From positions 78,069 through 142,068 of the forward strand of contig JAMWFC010000129.1 of the NCBI GenBank assembly GCA_027475525.1: a stretch of 64,000 bases of DNA, read 5' to 3'. The position numbers were made by a program, and so were the translations under genes. Positions 43,353 to 54,762 of the stretch are shown one piece after another. Numbering within the stretch: the stretch's first letter is position 1; every line of letters begins with the position of its first letter. The notes beneath the pieces were generated by a model. That model was not told the origin of the DNA. It ran no database searches and was given only the letters and a program-made list of their open reading frames with translations. The DNA comes from Macrolepiota albuminosa. Lineage: Eukaryota > Basidiomycota > Agaricomycetes > Agaricales > Agaricaceae.

Positions 43353-44399
43353 TAATGATGCCAACTGTGGTTGGATGCACTGGACATATACGCAGTACAA
43401 TGCTGTCTTCAGTGCTTGGTGTGCGTAGTTGTGAGGAGTCCTGACAGGGTCCTGGTGTGCTTGAGCAGAGGTTATAGTGCCTCAGGGGCTACCTGGCAGA
43501 TGGTAAGCGTCGTAGCTTAAACAAAGGTATAGAAGAAAAAACGAGTAGCGCAGCATATTGTGCCTGTAAGTGGCACTGTAAACAATGAAGACAAGATAGA
43601 CGAGGCTAGCGCCCAACTTAGTGGCAAAGTCAGAGAAAGCTAGCGTAATTTGAACGCTAAGTGTAACTGGGTGCTCAAGAGGTTACAATTCATTGTTATA
43701 TACATGTCAAGTAGCTATTTTATATACTATGCGCTACCGTGTTTGCCAAGATAAAAAAGTCCATCTGTGGCGCTACCTCCTAGCACCTCTCCTCATGGTT
43801 TCCTCTAATGGTGACCTGTCAACGGCGACCTTTTGCACATGGATGATGGCGACCAACAGCGTTATGACCCACGGCGACCAGCAGCGACTCTATATTGACT
43901 TAGAATTATATGAGTCTGCTCACTTTTACTATAACTTTGATTGGCCAGGCTGTTCTGGGGTATGGTCAGAAAATCCTCAACAGACGCCGTGAGCGCTAAT
44001 GTCAGCGCTACTCATTGTACCAGTTCCTGACAGGTCCAGATGTCAGATTTAAGTATATCCTGTGCTGCCATTATTGATCCTTTTAGACTTCTGATTGAAG
44101 TGCCTTGTCTAATGGCAGTGCCTGCTGCTGGCTCTTTCTGGAAATGATCAGGGTTTAGTTAGAGTACTCTCCCGCCGTTGTGTTAGCGCTATATGTTCTG
44201 AGTCTCTTTTGTCCTTGGAATAGGTGAATGGAGTGTGCTGAAGGCCTGGTAGCTGGCGGTTAATAGATATGTCCTGTAGTAGAGTGCCAGAGCTAGTGCT
44301 GCTCTATATTCCCAACTGGTTGCTAGAGTCTTCAGTACATCAAGTGTCAGTTGGCCTATAATGTCCCTTGATGCGCTCAGTCTGAGTAGAAGCCTATTA
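43353..44399 (-). repeat. L3 LTR, 5' LTR of Gy-C copy 2
   Basis: It is 1047 bp, from TAATGATGCC (first G changed to A relative to TGATGACGCC) to CCTATTA (relative to CCTATCA). It aligns with 22676-24146 except that it has one of the two 0.4-kb units. Confidence 0.75.
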
Positions 44400-45858
44400 T
44401 CAGATTGTATAAAGAAGACCTGTATCATCTGAACGTGGCCCTGCCAGTACACACACTAGCTTCAATCAACATAAACATGCTTCATCAACACCTTGCACAT
44501 ATATCTTCAGATTGACTGATCCAAATAGTGAATGATGGATGCGTTGAAGGAATTGACAAAGTAACCGGCAAGGCAAAATTCTGTGAGCCTTGTGTACTGG
44601 CCAAGTCAAAGAAACTTCTGTTCAAGCACAAAGAGCAGCGAGCAATCCACCCATTCCAAGTCATATACTCTAACATTGGCGGACCTATAAACACAACAGA
44701 CTGCCATGGAAACAAATTCTGAATTTTTTTCATCGACGACTACAGACACTTTTCATGGGTGTACTTCATGTGAAAGAAGAGCAAAGCCCTTTTACACTTT
44801 CAAGAGTTCAAAAGAGACATTCATGCATACTTAGAAATCAAAATTGATGAACTACACTTATCAGAAAACTTTATAAACTTCTTTCAGTCAGACAATGGGG
44901 AAGAATACATCAGAAAGATGTTTTAGGAGGAACTTGGCCAAATAGGTGCAGTACACCTCATGACAGCACTGGACACACCAGAACAGAATAGACTAACTAG
45001 CTGAACGGATGAATTAAACACTTGTGAACACAGCAACAGCCATGCTTATAGAATCCGGGCTACCAAAAACCTTTTGGTCTGATGCCATGTCAACTGTTGC
45101 CGTCATGATTAGCAGAACTCCAGCCTCTGGCTTGAAAGGAAAGACACCTTACACAATGGTCTTCAATAGAAAAGTCAACATATCCTGGCTACGCCCATTT
45201 GGATTGCTAGCCTATGTACTTATCCCAAAAGACAAACATGAAGGAAAGTTCTTGAATAAAGCTCAAAAAGCAGTTCTAATCAGGTATACCACAGGCAAGA
45301 AGACTTACAAGCTCTTGGACTTGAAAACAAGAAAGGAGTTCAGTAGCCGTCACATTCGATTCAACAAAGATCCACACTTATCTCTAGAGTCTTTCTCCTT
45401 CAAAGACCAAGACCCACAAGCCACTGCTCGCCAGTGGGGGCCAAACCTGTTGCGGCTCAGGCCAAACTACTCTTGAGACAAATGTGGTGCAGAAAACTGC
45501 AACTCTGACAACGAATCAACTTACGGCATGGATTCTGTCTCAGTGGGAGCACAAGTACCTGAGCCAAATGAAGCAAAAAGTGAATACCACATGCTGAGCT
45601 CATTGCCAGCTACTTCCCTCAAATTAACGCCTACAAATCTGCCTGAGGTCCAGACAATTCCCACTCAACCACCTGCTGCCACAGTGAGGAAGCAAAAATG
45701 GCCTCTAAAACAGACCTCACAAGCTTCAGAGTCAGTGGGAGACCATGCAGACAGCAAGTGCCTGACATGCACCAGAAAGCCCATGCTGTGAGATGCAGAC
45801 TATTGCCAAGCACTGAGGTTAGAGAAGAAACAAAAAGAGGACAACCGGGCTGAAAAAC
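44400..45858 (+). pseudogene. Co-H copia element, first part (integrase)
   Basis: It starts at the GAG-pre-integrase region (L-Y-x-L, L-A-H-I, C-E-P-C-V-L-A-K-S) and goes on through the integrase core (F-F-I-D-D-Y, F-Q-S-D-N-G-E-E-Y) with several stops, then an open frame 45024-45476 (G-L-P-K-T-F-W, R-P-F-G-L-L-A-Y-V). The 5' half with gag and protease is missing at the L3 border. It is interrupted at 45858 by Co-G and continues at 51224. Confidence 0.82.
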
Positions 45859-46237
45859 TGTTAAAGACAGGCAAAGCACAAAGGACAGAAACTGTCACTA
45901 AAGCTGAAGTCCAAAGTCAGAAAGAGTGTATTGAGCAAGTAAAGTATTACTAATCTGAAGTCCAAAGTCAGAAAGAGTGAGGACTTCAGATGATCTATCT
46001 ACAGTTTATATACTACTGGAAAACTATATACCTGAAGTCCAAAGTCAGAAAGAGTGAGGACTTCAGATGATCTATCTACAGTTTATATACTACTGGAAAA
46101 CTATGTACATGTGATAAAATATAATCACATGTGGATACATGTGATAGAATATAATCACATGGGGAATACATGTGATAGAATGAACTTGGGATAGAATGAT
46201 GATCATAATGGAATGCATGCAACAGGCAATTTCAACA
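45859..46237 (-). repeat. Co-G 3' LTR with 77-bp duplication
   Basis: It runs TGTTAAAGAC to TTTCAACA in plus coordinates. 45955-46027 is repeated at 46032-46104 (period 77). Two minisatellite units (ATGTGATA...TAATCACATG) lie near 46110-46180. Confidence 0.93.
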
Positions 46238-46274
46238 GTCCCCTCTGATCTAATGTATCTCCAAGTTTGAATGA

Positions 46275-49200
46275 TTAATAAATTCCCATTCCTTGTCTGC
46301 AAAATTGCACTTTAGGCAAAGGAAGTGGTTTTGTAAGAAGATCTGCAACTTGTTCTGTTCCAGGAATGTGATAAGGCACAAGTTTATGTTGTTCAACTGC
46401 TTCTCTAAGCCAGTAAAAACAAAGATCAAGATGCTTCATTCTTCCATGATGCTCTGGATTTTTAGTCACATTGATGGCAGATTGATTGTCAATCAGCATG
46501 GGAGATGGAGCAGTAGCAGAATATCCCATTTCATGCAGAATATTTCGCATCCAGAAGATCTCTTTGCCAGCTTCTACAGCAGCAATGTATTCTGCTTCAG
46601 TTGTGGACAATGTAACAACTGATTGAAGCTTGCTGCTCTATCCAATGGCTCCACCACCAATTGTAGTCAAATATCCACCAGTAGAGCGTCCAGTATCAGG
46701 GCAATCTCCATGTGAAGAATCACAAAATGTAGTAAAAGGTTGGATGCCAGTGTCAGCATTGTAGTGAAGCTTGTAGTCCATGGTGCCTTTGCAATAGCGC
46801 AGTAAGTGCTTAACAGCTGCCCAATGCTTAGGTCCTGGAGAAGAATTAAAGTGTCCCAAGCATGACACTGCATATGCAATATCTGGTCTTGTCATAGTAG
46901 CCAAATACTGCAATGAACCAACTGCATTCAGATAGGGTACATTCTGCATTTCCTCTACTTCTGCTTCACTTTGAGGTGCCATAGCTTTGGATAGCTTGAG
47001 ACCAGATGACATTGGGGTGGATACAGGGTTGCAATCACTCATTTTATAGCGCTCCAACATGTCAACAATGTATTGATGTTGTGAGAGTGAAATTGAGCGC
47101 TTGGAGCGGTCTCTATGTATCTGAACACCCAGGAGGAAGTGAGAAGGGCCCAAATCACGGATTTTGAAGTGCTTTTGCAGGTCTTTGACAGCAGTGTCAA
47201 TTGCAGCAGTGGACTTTGAAGCAAGTGTAATGTCATCAATATAAATGGGTACAATGATCTTGACTTCTCCTCTGACATAAAGATAGATAGAGCGGTCAGA
47301 TTCAAGTCTTTTAAAGCCCATTGATGATAGTGTTGCATGTAGCTTCTTGTTCCACTGTCTGCCTGCTTGCTTTAAGCCATAAAGTGACTTTTTAAGCTTG
47401 AGCACCCTTTTTCCATTCTGAAACCCTTCTGGTTGAAGCATATAGATATCCTCCTCTAAATCACCATTGGGAAAAGCAGAAGTGACATCCACAGAGCGCA
47501 ATTCCATGTCTTCAATGCCAGCAATAGCAAGAATAAGGCGCAGAGAGGCAGGACGAAATGTTGGTGCAAAAACTTCATTGTAGTCAATGCCAGGGCGTTG
47601 TGCATAACCCTTTGCAACAAGTCTAGCTTTAAACCTCTCAATTGAGCCATTTGCATTGCGCTTAATGCGAAATACCCATCCACTGCCAATAGCTTTCTTG
47701 CCTTCAGGCAAGTCACACTCCTCCCAAGTTCCATTAGCAACCAATGAAACATATTCATCAACTGCTGCCTGATACCACTTGTCAGCATCCTCAGATTTCA
47801 TAGCTTGTTTGAATGTTCTAGGATCTGAAGAGCTAGCCATTCCAGCAAACTGAACATCTTCAAAACCAGGATCAAGTGGTTCTGGCTCTGGTTCTTCTTG
47901 TTCAAGATCAGACCCCAATTCCAATTCACCTTGCACTTGCTCCTCTTCATCAGAACTGTCTTGGACAACAGGTTCTTGATGTTGCACCACCCACCAGTCT
48001 CTGGGAGGCTGTACATTGCGCTTAGAGCATCTTAAAGCAAGTGGAGGTGATGGAGGAGCAGGTGGTTGTGCAGGTGGTTGTGCTGAATGGTGTCTGAGTC
48101 GATTTGGACGTGGTCTGAGTGCTGGGGCAGCTGGCTGAGGGCCTAATTCATGATCAAGTGGTCTTGGAGCTGGTGGAGGTGTTATAGGGCGTAATGGAGG
48201 TGGTGGAGGTAGTGGAGGTGTAGGAGGTGTTACTGGCACTTGGAAAAGCAATGGTTCACTCCCCTCATTTTCAAGGGCAGATAACACTGGGATATTGAGA
48301 TCCACAGGTGGTAGAGGAGGTGTAGAAGGTATCACTGGCCTAGTTAAGCGCAAACCAGGGAAGAAGCGCTCATCAAACTCTGCTCTCTCAGAAATTACAG
48401 TCTTCTTGGTTTCAGGATTGTAAAACAACCATCCTTTATAACCAGGTGGATATCCAATGAAGATGCATTTTTCCATGTGAGACTGCAGAGATTTGCGCAT
48501 ATCCCTTTGTATGTAAACATATGCTCTACATCCCCAAACTCTGAGATGAGAAACATCTGGTTTGTGCTTGTGCCACCTCTCATAAGGAGTAGCTGACTGT
48601 GATGCTGTTGGAATGTGATTCAGAATGTGAATCTGAGCATATAGACAGTGTGCCCAGAATGAGGCTGGTAAGCCTGACTCATTGAGCATGGCAGTGATGT
48701 CTTCTGACAGAGTTCTGTTTGCTCTTTCAGCAACACCATTCTGCTGAGGCCTATTTCGAGTTGTATGCCTCCTCACAATTCCACAAGCATCAGTGTATGC
48801 AATAAACTCCTTTGACATGTACTCTCCACCCTTGTCATCTTGCATAGCTTTGATTTTGGCATCTAGAGCATTCTCAGCATAAGCTTTGAATGTCTTGAAG
48901 GCATTGAATGCATCACTTTTCTTCTTCATAGGCATGGCAGCTTTGAAGCTGGTGCAATCATCAATGAATGTAATCCAATAGTGATAGCCTCCAATTGCAG
49001 CAACTGGAAGAGGGCCATGCACATCAGTATGGATTAATTCTAATGGCTTTGATGCACTGCTACTAGAAGAAGGAAAAGGATTGGAATGCATTTTGCCAGC
49101 CAAACAAGGTTCACAGATGGAATCAGGCTTTGCAGCAGAATTCAAGTTCAAACCAACTACCAACTTGTTATTGATCATCCTTTTGACATCTGCATAGTTA

Positions 49201-50555
49201 TGATGAGCAAATCTGCGATGCCATAGGTTCAAATCAAGTGGCAATGTGCTGGTAAGATGAGCAGACTCTGAAACTAGTGCTGTACAACCATCCAAATGAG
49301 CAGAGTTGTTGGATTTGATTGTAGCACTAAATAACTCTTTTCCATTCAACCAGAAATGCATGGCCTTTTTATCAATGTGAATGTTATAGCCTTTGTTTCT
49401 GGTCAAATATATACAAGATAAGAGATTATTTCGGAGTTGTGGAACATGCAAGACTCTGTGGAACTCTAAGGATTGGACCTTCTTCCCATTTACAACTGGA
49501 TGGAATATAACAGTTCCAATTCCAGCTGAATAAATAATGTTGTTGTCAGCTAACCTGATTGGGGTATGATAGGGCTTGTAATTGTGGACCCAATTTCGAT
49601 GTGGAGTCATGTGGCAAGTGGCTCCTGAGTCTACAATCCAATCAAAGTCAGCTTCAGGCTGAATGGGAAGTAATGGATCTGAACAATCCAATAAATGAGT
49701 ACTTGCATTTCCAGCAAATTCTGCATCATCCTTCTTTGACTTGTCATCATTGGAGGCTGTATTAGCATGCTCCTGACGCTTTTTGCCTTTTCCTTTGTGA
49801 GATTTAGTCTGCTGCTTGGCTTGTTGCTGGGCTGCCTTGTATTTGAAGCAATTAGCCTGTGTATGACCTTGCAAACTGCAAAAATCACAAGAAGCTTTGG
49901 CCAATGCAACATTCATAGCAATTGCAGCTGCAGCAGATTCATCAGCACGACGACGACGTTGTGTTTCCTCTGTGACAAAGGCCTGGTGAATCTTGGCCTT
50001 GTCCAAGTCATCTTTAAGAAGAAGAGTTGATACAAATGCTGAGAAATCCTCAGGAAGCGCCCTGATTAATGCCATGGATGACAATTCATTGTCTAGTTTA
50101 GCAATATCAAAGTCTTTAGGGCGCAAATCCTGGATTCTCTTCATTGCAGTCTCAACTCTATTGATAAGAGTCTGCAGATTCTCATCCTCTCCTTTTCTGA
50201 TGGAAAACAAGTCATCATAGGCATTAAAGCGAGTGCCTGGGCGCTGCTGCATGTGTATTTGCTTGAGTGCATCCCACATCTTGTCTGGTTGATCTTTGTG
50301 ATCATTGAGATGGATTCTTTGATCATCCTCCACCATCAAGTAAATCAGACCAGATGCAACATTAGCCTCCTTTTGCCATTCTCTGTATTCCCTCTTCTCT
50401 TCTGGTGTAGGTTTGTCAGAGAGTTCAGGAGCCAAAGAAGGCATGGAAATAGGCATCCAGGCATTCTGAGAGCGAAGATAGGCCTCCATTTCCCCAACCC
50501 AAGAGTTATAGTTGTGGGAATTGAGTTTGTTGAAGGCTGGTATAGAAGTAGGCAT
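46275..50555 (-). pseudogene. Co-G gag-pol polyprotein, one premature stop
   Basis: The ATG at 50555 opens the frame. Domains in order: copia-type gag (residues 1-215), zinc knuckle C-x2-C-x4-H-x4-C (C-D-F-C-S-L-Q-G-H-T-Q-A-N-C, about 225-238), protease D-S-G-A-T (about 312), GAG-pre-integrase (L-W-H-R-R-F-A-H-H, about 445), integrase core (H-T-D-V-H-G, D-D-K-G-G-E-Y, Q-N-G-V-A-E-R; about 515-640), a Pro-rich linker, RVT_2 with the intact active site Y-I-D-D (about 1115), and RNase H. The frame stops at 46635-46637 with TAG. Dead copy Co-F has TGG there, so this is a Trp-to-stop change. 46634-46275 then continues RNase H (T-E-A-E-Y-I-A-A) to the normal end. The rest is uninterrupted, which marks the copy as young. 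Confidence 0.93.
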
Positions 50556-50947
50556 GGTGAAAGAGTTGGTGTGGAGTGTAGTGTCAGGAAATGCTGAAAA
50601 AGCAATAGAATGCTAAGGTCTAGTGTGCCAAAAGGAATTCAGCCACAAATCCAGTTAATAAAACTGGCAGGGTTCCTGTAAGGTCCTCAGGAGTGGTGCA
50701 GCAGGAAGGTGAGGTATAGTAAGTGTAACTAAGTAACTGCAGACTCTGCAATTGTAACACCTCCCAGTTAGGCGTGTCAGGCTTCACTGGCGAGATAAAG
50801 CAGCCCCACTTAAGGGTCACCACCCAATAGTTCAGAGTCTATGTATATAGAGGGAGCTGCAACCACTATAAGGACTATAGCACAGACACAGAGCAATAAA
50901 ATGACAAAAACTTCGAACTGTAGCTTTAGAGGCTGGGGCCCATAACC
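50556..50947 (-). other. Co-G leader with half-tRNA-iMet type primer binding site
   Basis: The 390-bp leader lies between the 5' LTR and the gag start. The sense strand directly after the LTR reads GGTTATGGGCCCCAGC. Its complement (GCTGGGGCCCATAACC) corresponds to the anticodon stem-loop of initiator tRNA-Met (GGGCCCATAACC around the CAU anticodon), and not to its 3' end. Drosophila copia primes from the 5' half of tRNA-iMet cleaved in the anticodon loop, and this PBS fits the same mechanism. The rest shows no ORF. Confidence 0.7.
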
Positions 50948-51218
50948 TGTTAAAGACAGGCAAAGCACAGGGGACAGAAACTGTCACTAAAGCTGAAGTC
51001 CAAAGTCAGAAAGAGTGTATTGAGCAAGTAAAGTATTACTAACCTGAAGTCCAAAGTCAGAAAGAGTGAGGACTTCAGATGATCTATCTACAGTTTATAT
51101 ACTACTGGAAAACTATGTACATGTGATAAAGTATAATCACATGTGGATACATGTGATAGAATGAACTTGGGATAGAATGATGATCATAATGGAATGCATG
51201 CAACAGGCAATTTCAACA
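50948..51218 (-). repeat. Co-G 5' LTR
   Basis: It is 271 bp, TGTTAAAGAC to TTTCAACA in plus coordinates. It carries a TATA box on the sense strand (next entry) and one minisatellite unit. Confidence 0.94.
51094..51101 (-). promoter_or_regulatory. TATA box of Co-G 5' LTR
   Basis: The sense strand reads TATATAAA, about 145 bp before the LTR end. The motif is conserved in all copies of this LTR in the window (for example 17724, 32745, 46010). Confidence 0.6.
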
Positions 51219-51223
51219 AAAAC

Positions 51224-52985
51224 GTGCTAAGACAACTGAGAACATAGATGACTCTCAAGCCAATGAGACCCACCATACCCTGCTTGACATCCAGGCATGA
51301 GCTGATGACCCAGAGCTAAGCGACTTCACAGAGTTGTCAGAAACTGAGAAAAGCGAAGAAACTTACTTTGTAGGCATATCACAAAGCAGCCCATTGAAGC
51401 ACCCACTGCCTAAAAATGCCAAAGAAGTATTCAACGGACCAGATGGAGAGAACTGGAGACTGGCACTGCAAAAGGAGCTTCAGAACCTCATTGACAATGA
51501 CGTCTTTGAAGTGGTACCAACCCCTAAAGGAGTGAAACCAATTACCTCAAAATTGGTGTTCCATGTAAAATACAATGCAAACAGAGATGTCGAATGCTAT
51601 AAAGTTCGAATCGTCACCCATGGATTCACTCAAATAGAAGATGTTGACTACAAGGAAGTCTGGGCTCCCATTGCAAATCTCAAATTGATACATGTGATTT
51701 TGGCACTAGCTGCCAAGTACAACCTCAAGTTGGACCAGATGGATGTCGCCACTGCATACCTAAATAGTGAGCTCCAGGAGGAACTGTACATGGTCCCATC
51801 TGATGGTGTCAAAATTCCGAGCGGGTACTGCTGGCAGTTGAAATGCTTCCTATATGGCTTAAAGCAAGCTGGCAGGACGTGGAACCTCACGCTTGACAGG
51901 AAGTTACAGGACCTCGGCTTTGCATGCCTCAATGCTGAGATGTGCCTTTATGTCTATCAAAAGGGTGACAAAGTCTGCTTCCTTGTGGTGTATGTAGATG
52001 ACTTCATTCTTGCCACAAACTCACGCTCTTTCCTGAGCGACATTAAGCAACAGCTCTTGAGAACGTTCAAGATGCGTGATCTGGGCACCACGACTTACAT
52101 CTTAGGGATCCAGATCAAATGTGATCGAAATGCACGCACCATTAGCCTAAGCCCAGAACAATATGTTAAAATCATCATTGAGTGCTGTGGTATGACAGGC
52201 TCAAAACCTACCTGGACTCCGATGGCCACCAGTTCCAAGCTCACAGTCGAGGATCCTGAAAATAGCACCATAATAAACAAGATGGACATTGGAGGTAAAT
52301 AAGTAACTTACTCCAGTGTGGTTGGATCCCTCATGTATGCCATGATGGGAACAAGACCAGACATCGCCTATGTCATCAGAGTTCTGGAACATTTTAGCAC
52401 AAACCCTAAACAGCAGCACTGGGCCACAGCAAAATGCATATTGAGGTACCTCAACACTACCAGCAGCATGGAATTGTGATTCGATAGAAACAATGTGGGT
52501 ATGGATACGTCATTCCATGGATACTCTGACACAGACTGGTCAGGCGACCCCAACACATCCAAATCAACGTCAGGATACATATTCATCACAGTACAAGGAG
52601 CTGTGAGTTGGGCAAGCAAACACCAAACAATAGTTGCCCTCCCATTGACTGAGTCAGAATATATAAGGTTGTGCTATGTGGGCCAGCATTTGGCCTGGTT
52701 GTGAACGTTTTTTGAAGACATCAGACATGTTCAAAAGGACCCTTCAACCTTGTTATGCGACAACTAAGCCACAATAATCCTCACCAAGGAGGCTCAGTAC
52801 AGGTCTCAAACCAAACACATTCAACGAAAATATCACTATCTATAGGATGACCTCGTTGCGAAGGGTGAAGCAATCGTACGTTACGTCCCCACCAAAGACA
52901 TGGTCACCAACATCTTCATGAAGGCTCTTCCTCACAACAAGCATTGGAAGTTTACGAAGGCCATGGGGCTTCACCTCTCCACAAG
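51224..52985 (+). pseudogene. Co-H copia element, second part (RT, RNase H)
   Basis: The frame 51334-52302 encodes RVT_2: G-P-D-G-E-N-W, V-F-H-V-K-Y-N, Q-M-D-V-A-T-A-Y-L-N, L-Y-G-L-K-Q-A-G, and the active site Y-V-D-D intact. Beyond a stop at 52300 the reading goes on through G-S-L-M-Y-A-M, T-R-P-D-I-A-Y, G-Y-S-D-T-D-W-S-G and T-E-S-E-Y (RNase H) to about 52985, with stops near 52480, 52702 and 52767. It is diverged from Co-G and so belongs to a different copia lineage. Confidence 0.85.
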
Positions 52986-52991
52986 TGGGAG

Positions 52992-53300
52992 TGTTAAAAA
53001 GTAGCATTATCTGGACGCAACATACCCATGTATTAATGTGTCCATATTATGTGGGTTCAGCTACACTCTCCCCTTTAAATATGTCTTTTTCATTTGTCAC
53101 ACCTCAGTTTATTCCACATCAACATGCACAAAACTGAGGTGTCATATACTTACTTTATTCTACTACCTTACTCATATCATCTGCCTAGTTGTATTGTCTA
53201 ATTCTAGGTAATAAATATATTAGTTTATTCCACATTGACGTGCACAAAACTGAGTTGTATTGTCTAATTCTAGGTCAATATATGTACTGGCACACGTCGA
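52992..53300 (+). repeat. Probable 3' LTR of Co-H, right end unclear
   Basis: TGTTAAAAAGTAGC follows the purine tract AAGTGGGAG. The segment contains two near copies of a unit with TTTATTCCACAT and GCACAAAACTGAG (53109 and 53225). I cannot find a clear CA end or a duplicate LTR. Confidence 0.5.
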
Positions 53301-53339
53301 TTCATAATAGAGGGAGCTGGCAGAAGAGAAAAAGAAGAT

Positions 53340-53417
53340 TGCTGGTGATAGAACCCCACACAGGCTAAATGCATCAATGACAGGCTCAGCACCAGTTCTG
53401 GACACTTTGCTGCACAT
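53340..53417 (-). repeat. Fragment shared with Gy-A gap edge (3658-3735)
   Basis: The minus-strand reading has K-V-S-R-T-G-A-E-P-x-x-D-A, matching the segment just right of the N gap in Gy-A. It is probably part of an unnamed repeat. Confidence 0.5.
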
Positions 53418-53599
53418 GTTCCAAACTTAGCATATACAATTTATTTATTTTTTTAGGCCATACTCAATAGTCATGCATAGCAAGCAATGGATCTAATTAG
53501 TGATAGCACTGGCAGCAGCTGCAATGACAAGTAACAGTTGGCATCATGCTATTAGCAAGCATTGACAGATAGCATCACTTCATCAGCACATAGTACAGC

Positions 53600-54472
53600 T
53601 AGCTAGCAGCAGCACTTACAACTTGGAATAATGGTATTTCCCCATGATAGACAGCCTGGCATTTTATCTTGGCACCTGACACCATGCTGTCAGCAAGCAT
53701 TGACAAATGGCATCACTCCATCAGCACATAGTACAGCTAGCTGGCGGCAGTGCTTACAACTTGAAATAATGGTATTTTTCTATGATAGACGGCCTGGCAT
53801 TTCATCTTGGCACCTGATACTGCTTGATGCCCTCTCTCAACTTAAATGGACAGCATTCTTGTTAACTTCTTGTTATTTAGTTTAAAGCATGACATTTACT
53901 TATATTCTTTCCAGTTTACTGCTCCTTAGTGACACTTAGCCACTTAGTGATGGTGAACTCATTTTTACTATAAATACTCATCATTGTCACTAGTTAGAAC
54001 ACAGAACAGAGTATCCCAGTTTACATTCCTCAGTTCATCTCACAGTTCAGGTTTCTTTTGCAGTAACTTAGTTCAAAGTTGCCAATTGTCTGAACACTTC
54101 TAGCCTGCTTGCCACAGTTATACATATGAAACCTATGTGCCTTGCACCTATAGCAGGCATTATGCAGCTTAGTTGTCACTAAGCCTCTAGTTTTCTTGCC
54201 ACACTCCTTGCCACACTTAACTCATAACTATTCTCTCTCTTATCTAGGCACATTAGTTCACTTAATTCACTAGTGCACTTTCTTTACCACACATCTCTTA
54301 TCAACTATCCTTGCTGACACTCACCTTTTCCTGCCATTTAACCCATTTCTGACTTGTTTTCTGGAACCTGCCTGGGACTCCCTCAAATACTTAGCATGCC
54401 CAATGCATATTTCCCAGTCAGTAGCTATAAACCATGTCTGCTACTGATTAACTTTTGAATGTCATCACCAGA
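53600..54472 (-). repeat. L2-like arm, left (inverted relative to 55243-55916)
   Basis: The reverse complement of 55243-55916 aligns here: TGTTATTTAGTTTAA at 53868, the block around CTTGCACCTATAGCAGGC at 54145, and GACTCCCTCAAATACTTAGCA at 54379. The inner end is near TGTCATCA at 54471. A tandem unit of about 130 bp is doubled at 53600-53820. It is AT-rich and has no gene. Confidence 0.65.
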
Positions 54473-54762
54473 AAGAAGATACCTGCTGCCAAGAGGCAGG
54501 AGCTAATTGTAGAGGGTTTGATCAAGGGTTCTTGCACTAGCAGTATACAAAGTCCAGCATTGCTAGCAAGCAGGTTGGGCTGCCCAATAAAGCTGGGCAA
54601 TGCTTTAAAGCAAAAGATGAGTTTCATTTTCTTTATTGTTGCCAATAGTTGTTAATAGTTTTCCAGACTTGCAAATCTGCTGCTCCTCATTGTACAGCAA
54701 GTGGCCCTTAGCTTATCTGACTTGTTTCTAATCATTGTTGACAGCTGCCAACTCAGACCTCT

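Larger units (their letters stand above)
22676..44399 (-). mobile_element. Gy-C copy 2: large gypsy element with genes DX and antisense ZC
   Basis: It is bounded by L3 LTRs (right 43353-44399 as 5' LTR, left 22676-24146 as 3' LTR). Removing Gy-D and the solo LTR with their target duplications leaves about 13.1 kb. The order along the sense strand is LTR, gag, protease, RT, RNase H, integrase, DX (same sense), ZC (antisense, starting next to the LTR), LTR. The left LTR is also the 5' LTR of Gy-C copy 1, so the two elements form a tandem pair, and target duplications cannot be checked. The alternative is separate elements that only happen to adjoin. The repetition of the pol-DX-ZC association at 9190-12460 argues against this. 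Confidence 0.6.
45859..51218 (-). mobile_element. Co-G: nearly intact Ty1/copia element, TSD AAAAC
   Basis: The LTRs are at 45859-46237 and 50948-51218 with TSD AAAAC at 45854-45858 and 51219-51223. The left LTR is 379 bp: 271 bp plus a 77-bp duplication plus one extra 31-bp minisatellite unit. The single gag-pol frame is open for 1305 codons and then has one stop. It sits in the old copia Co-H, whose frame continues on both sides. Confidence 0.95.

Noticed and set aside
49559..50597. Plus-strand ORFs within Co-G
   Set aside because: Mirror frames of the 1305-codon minus-strand gag-pol.
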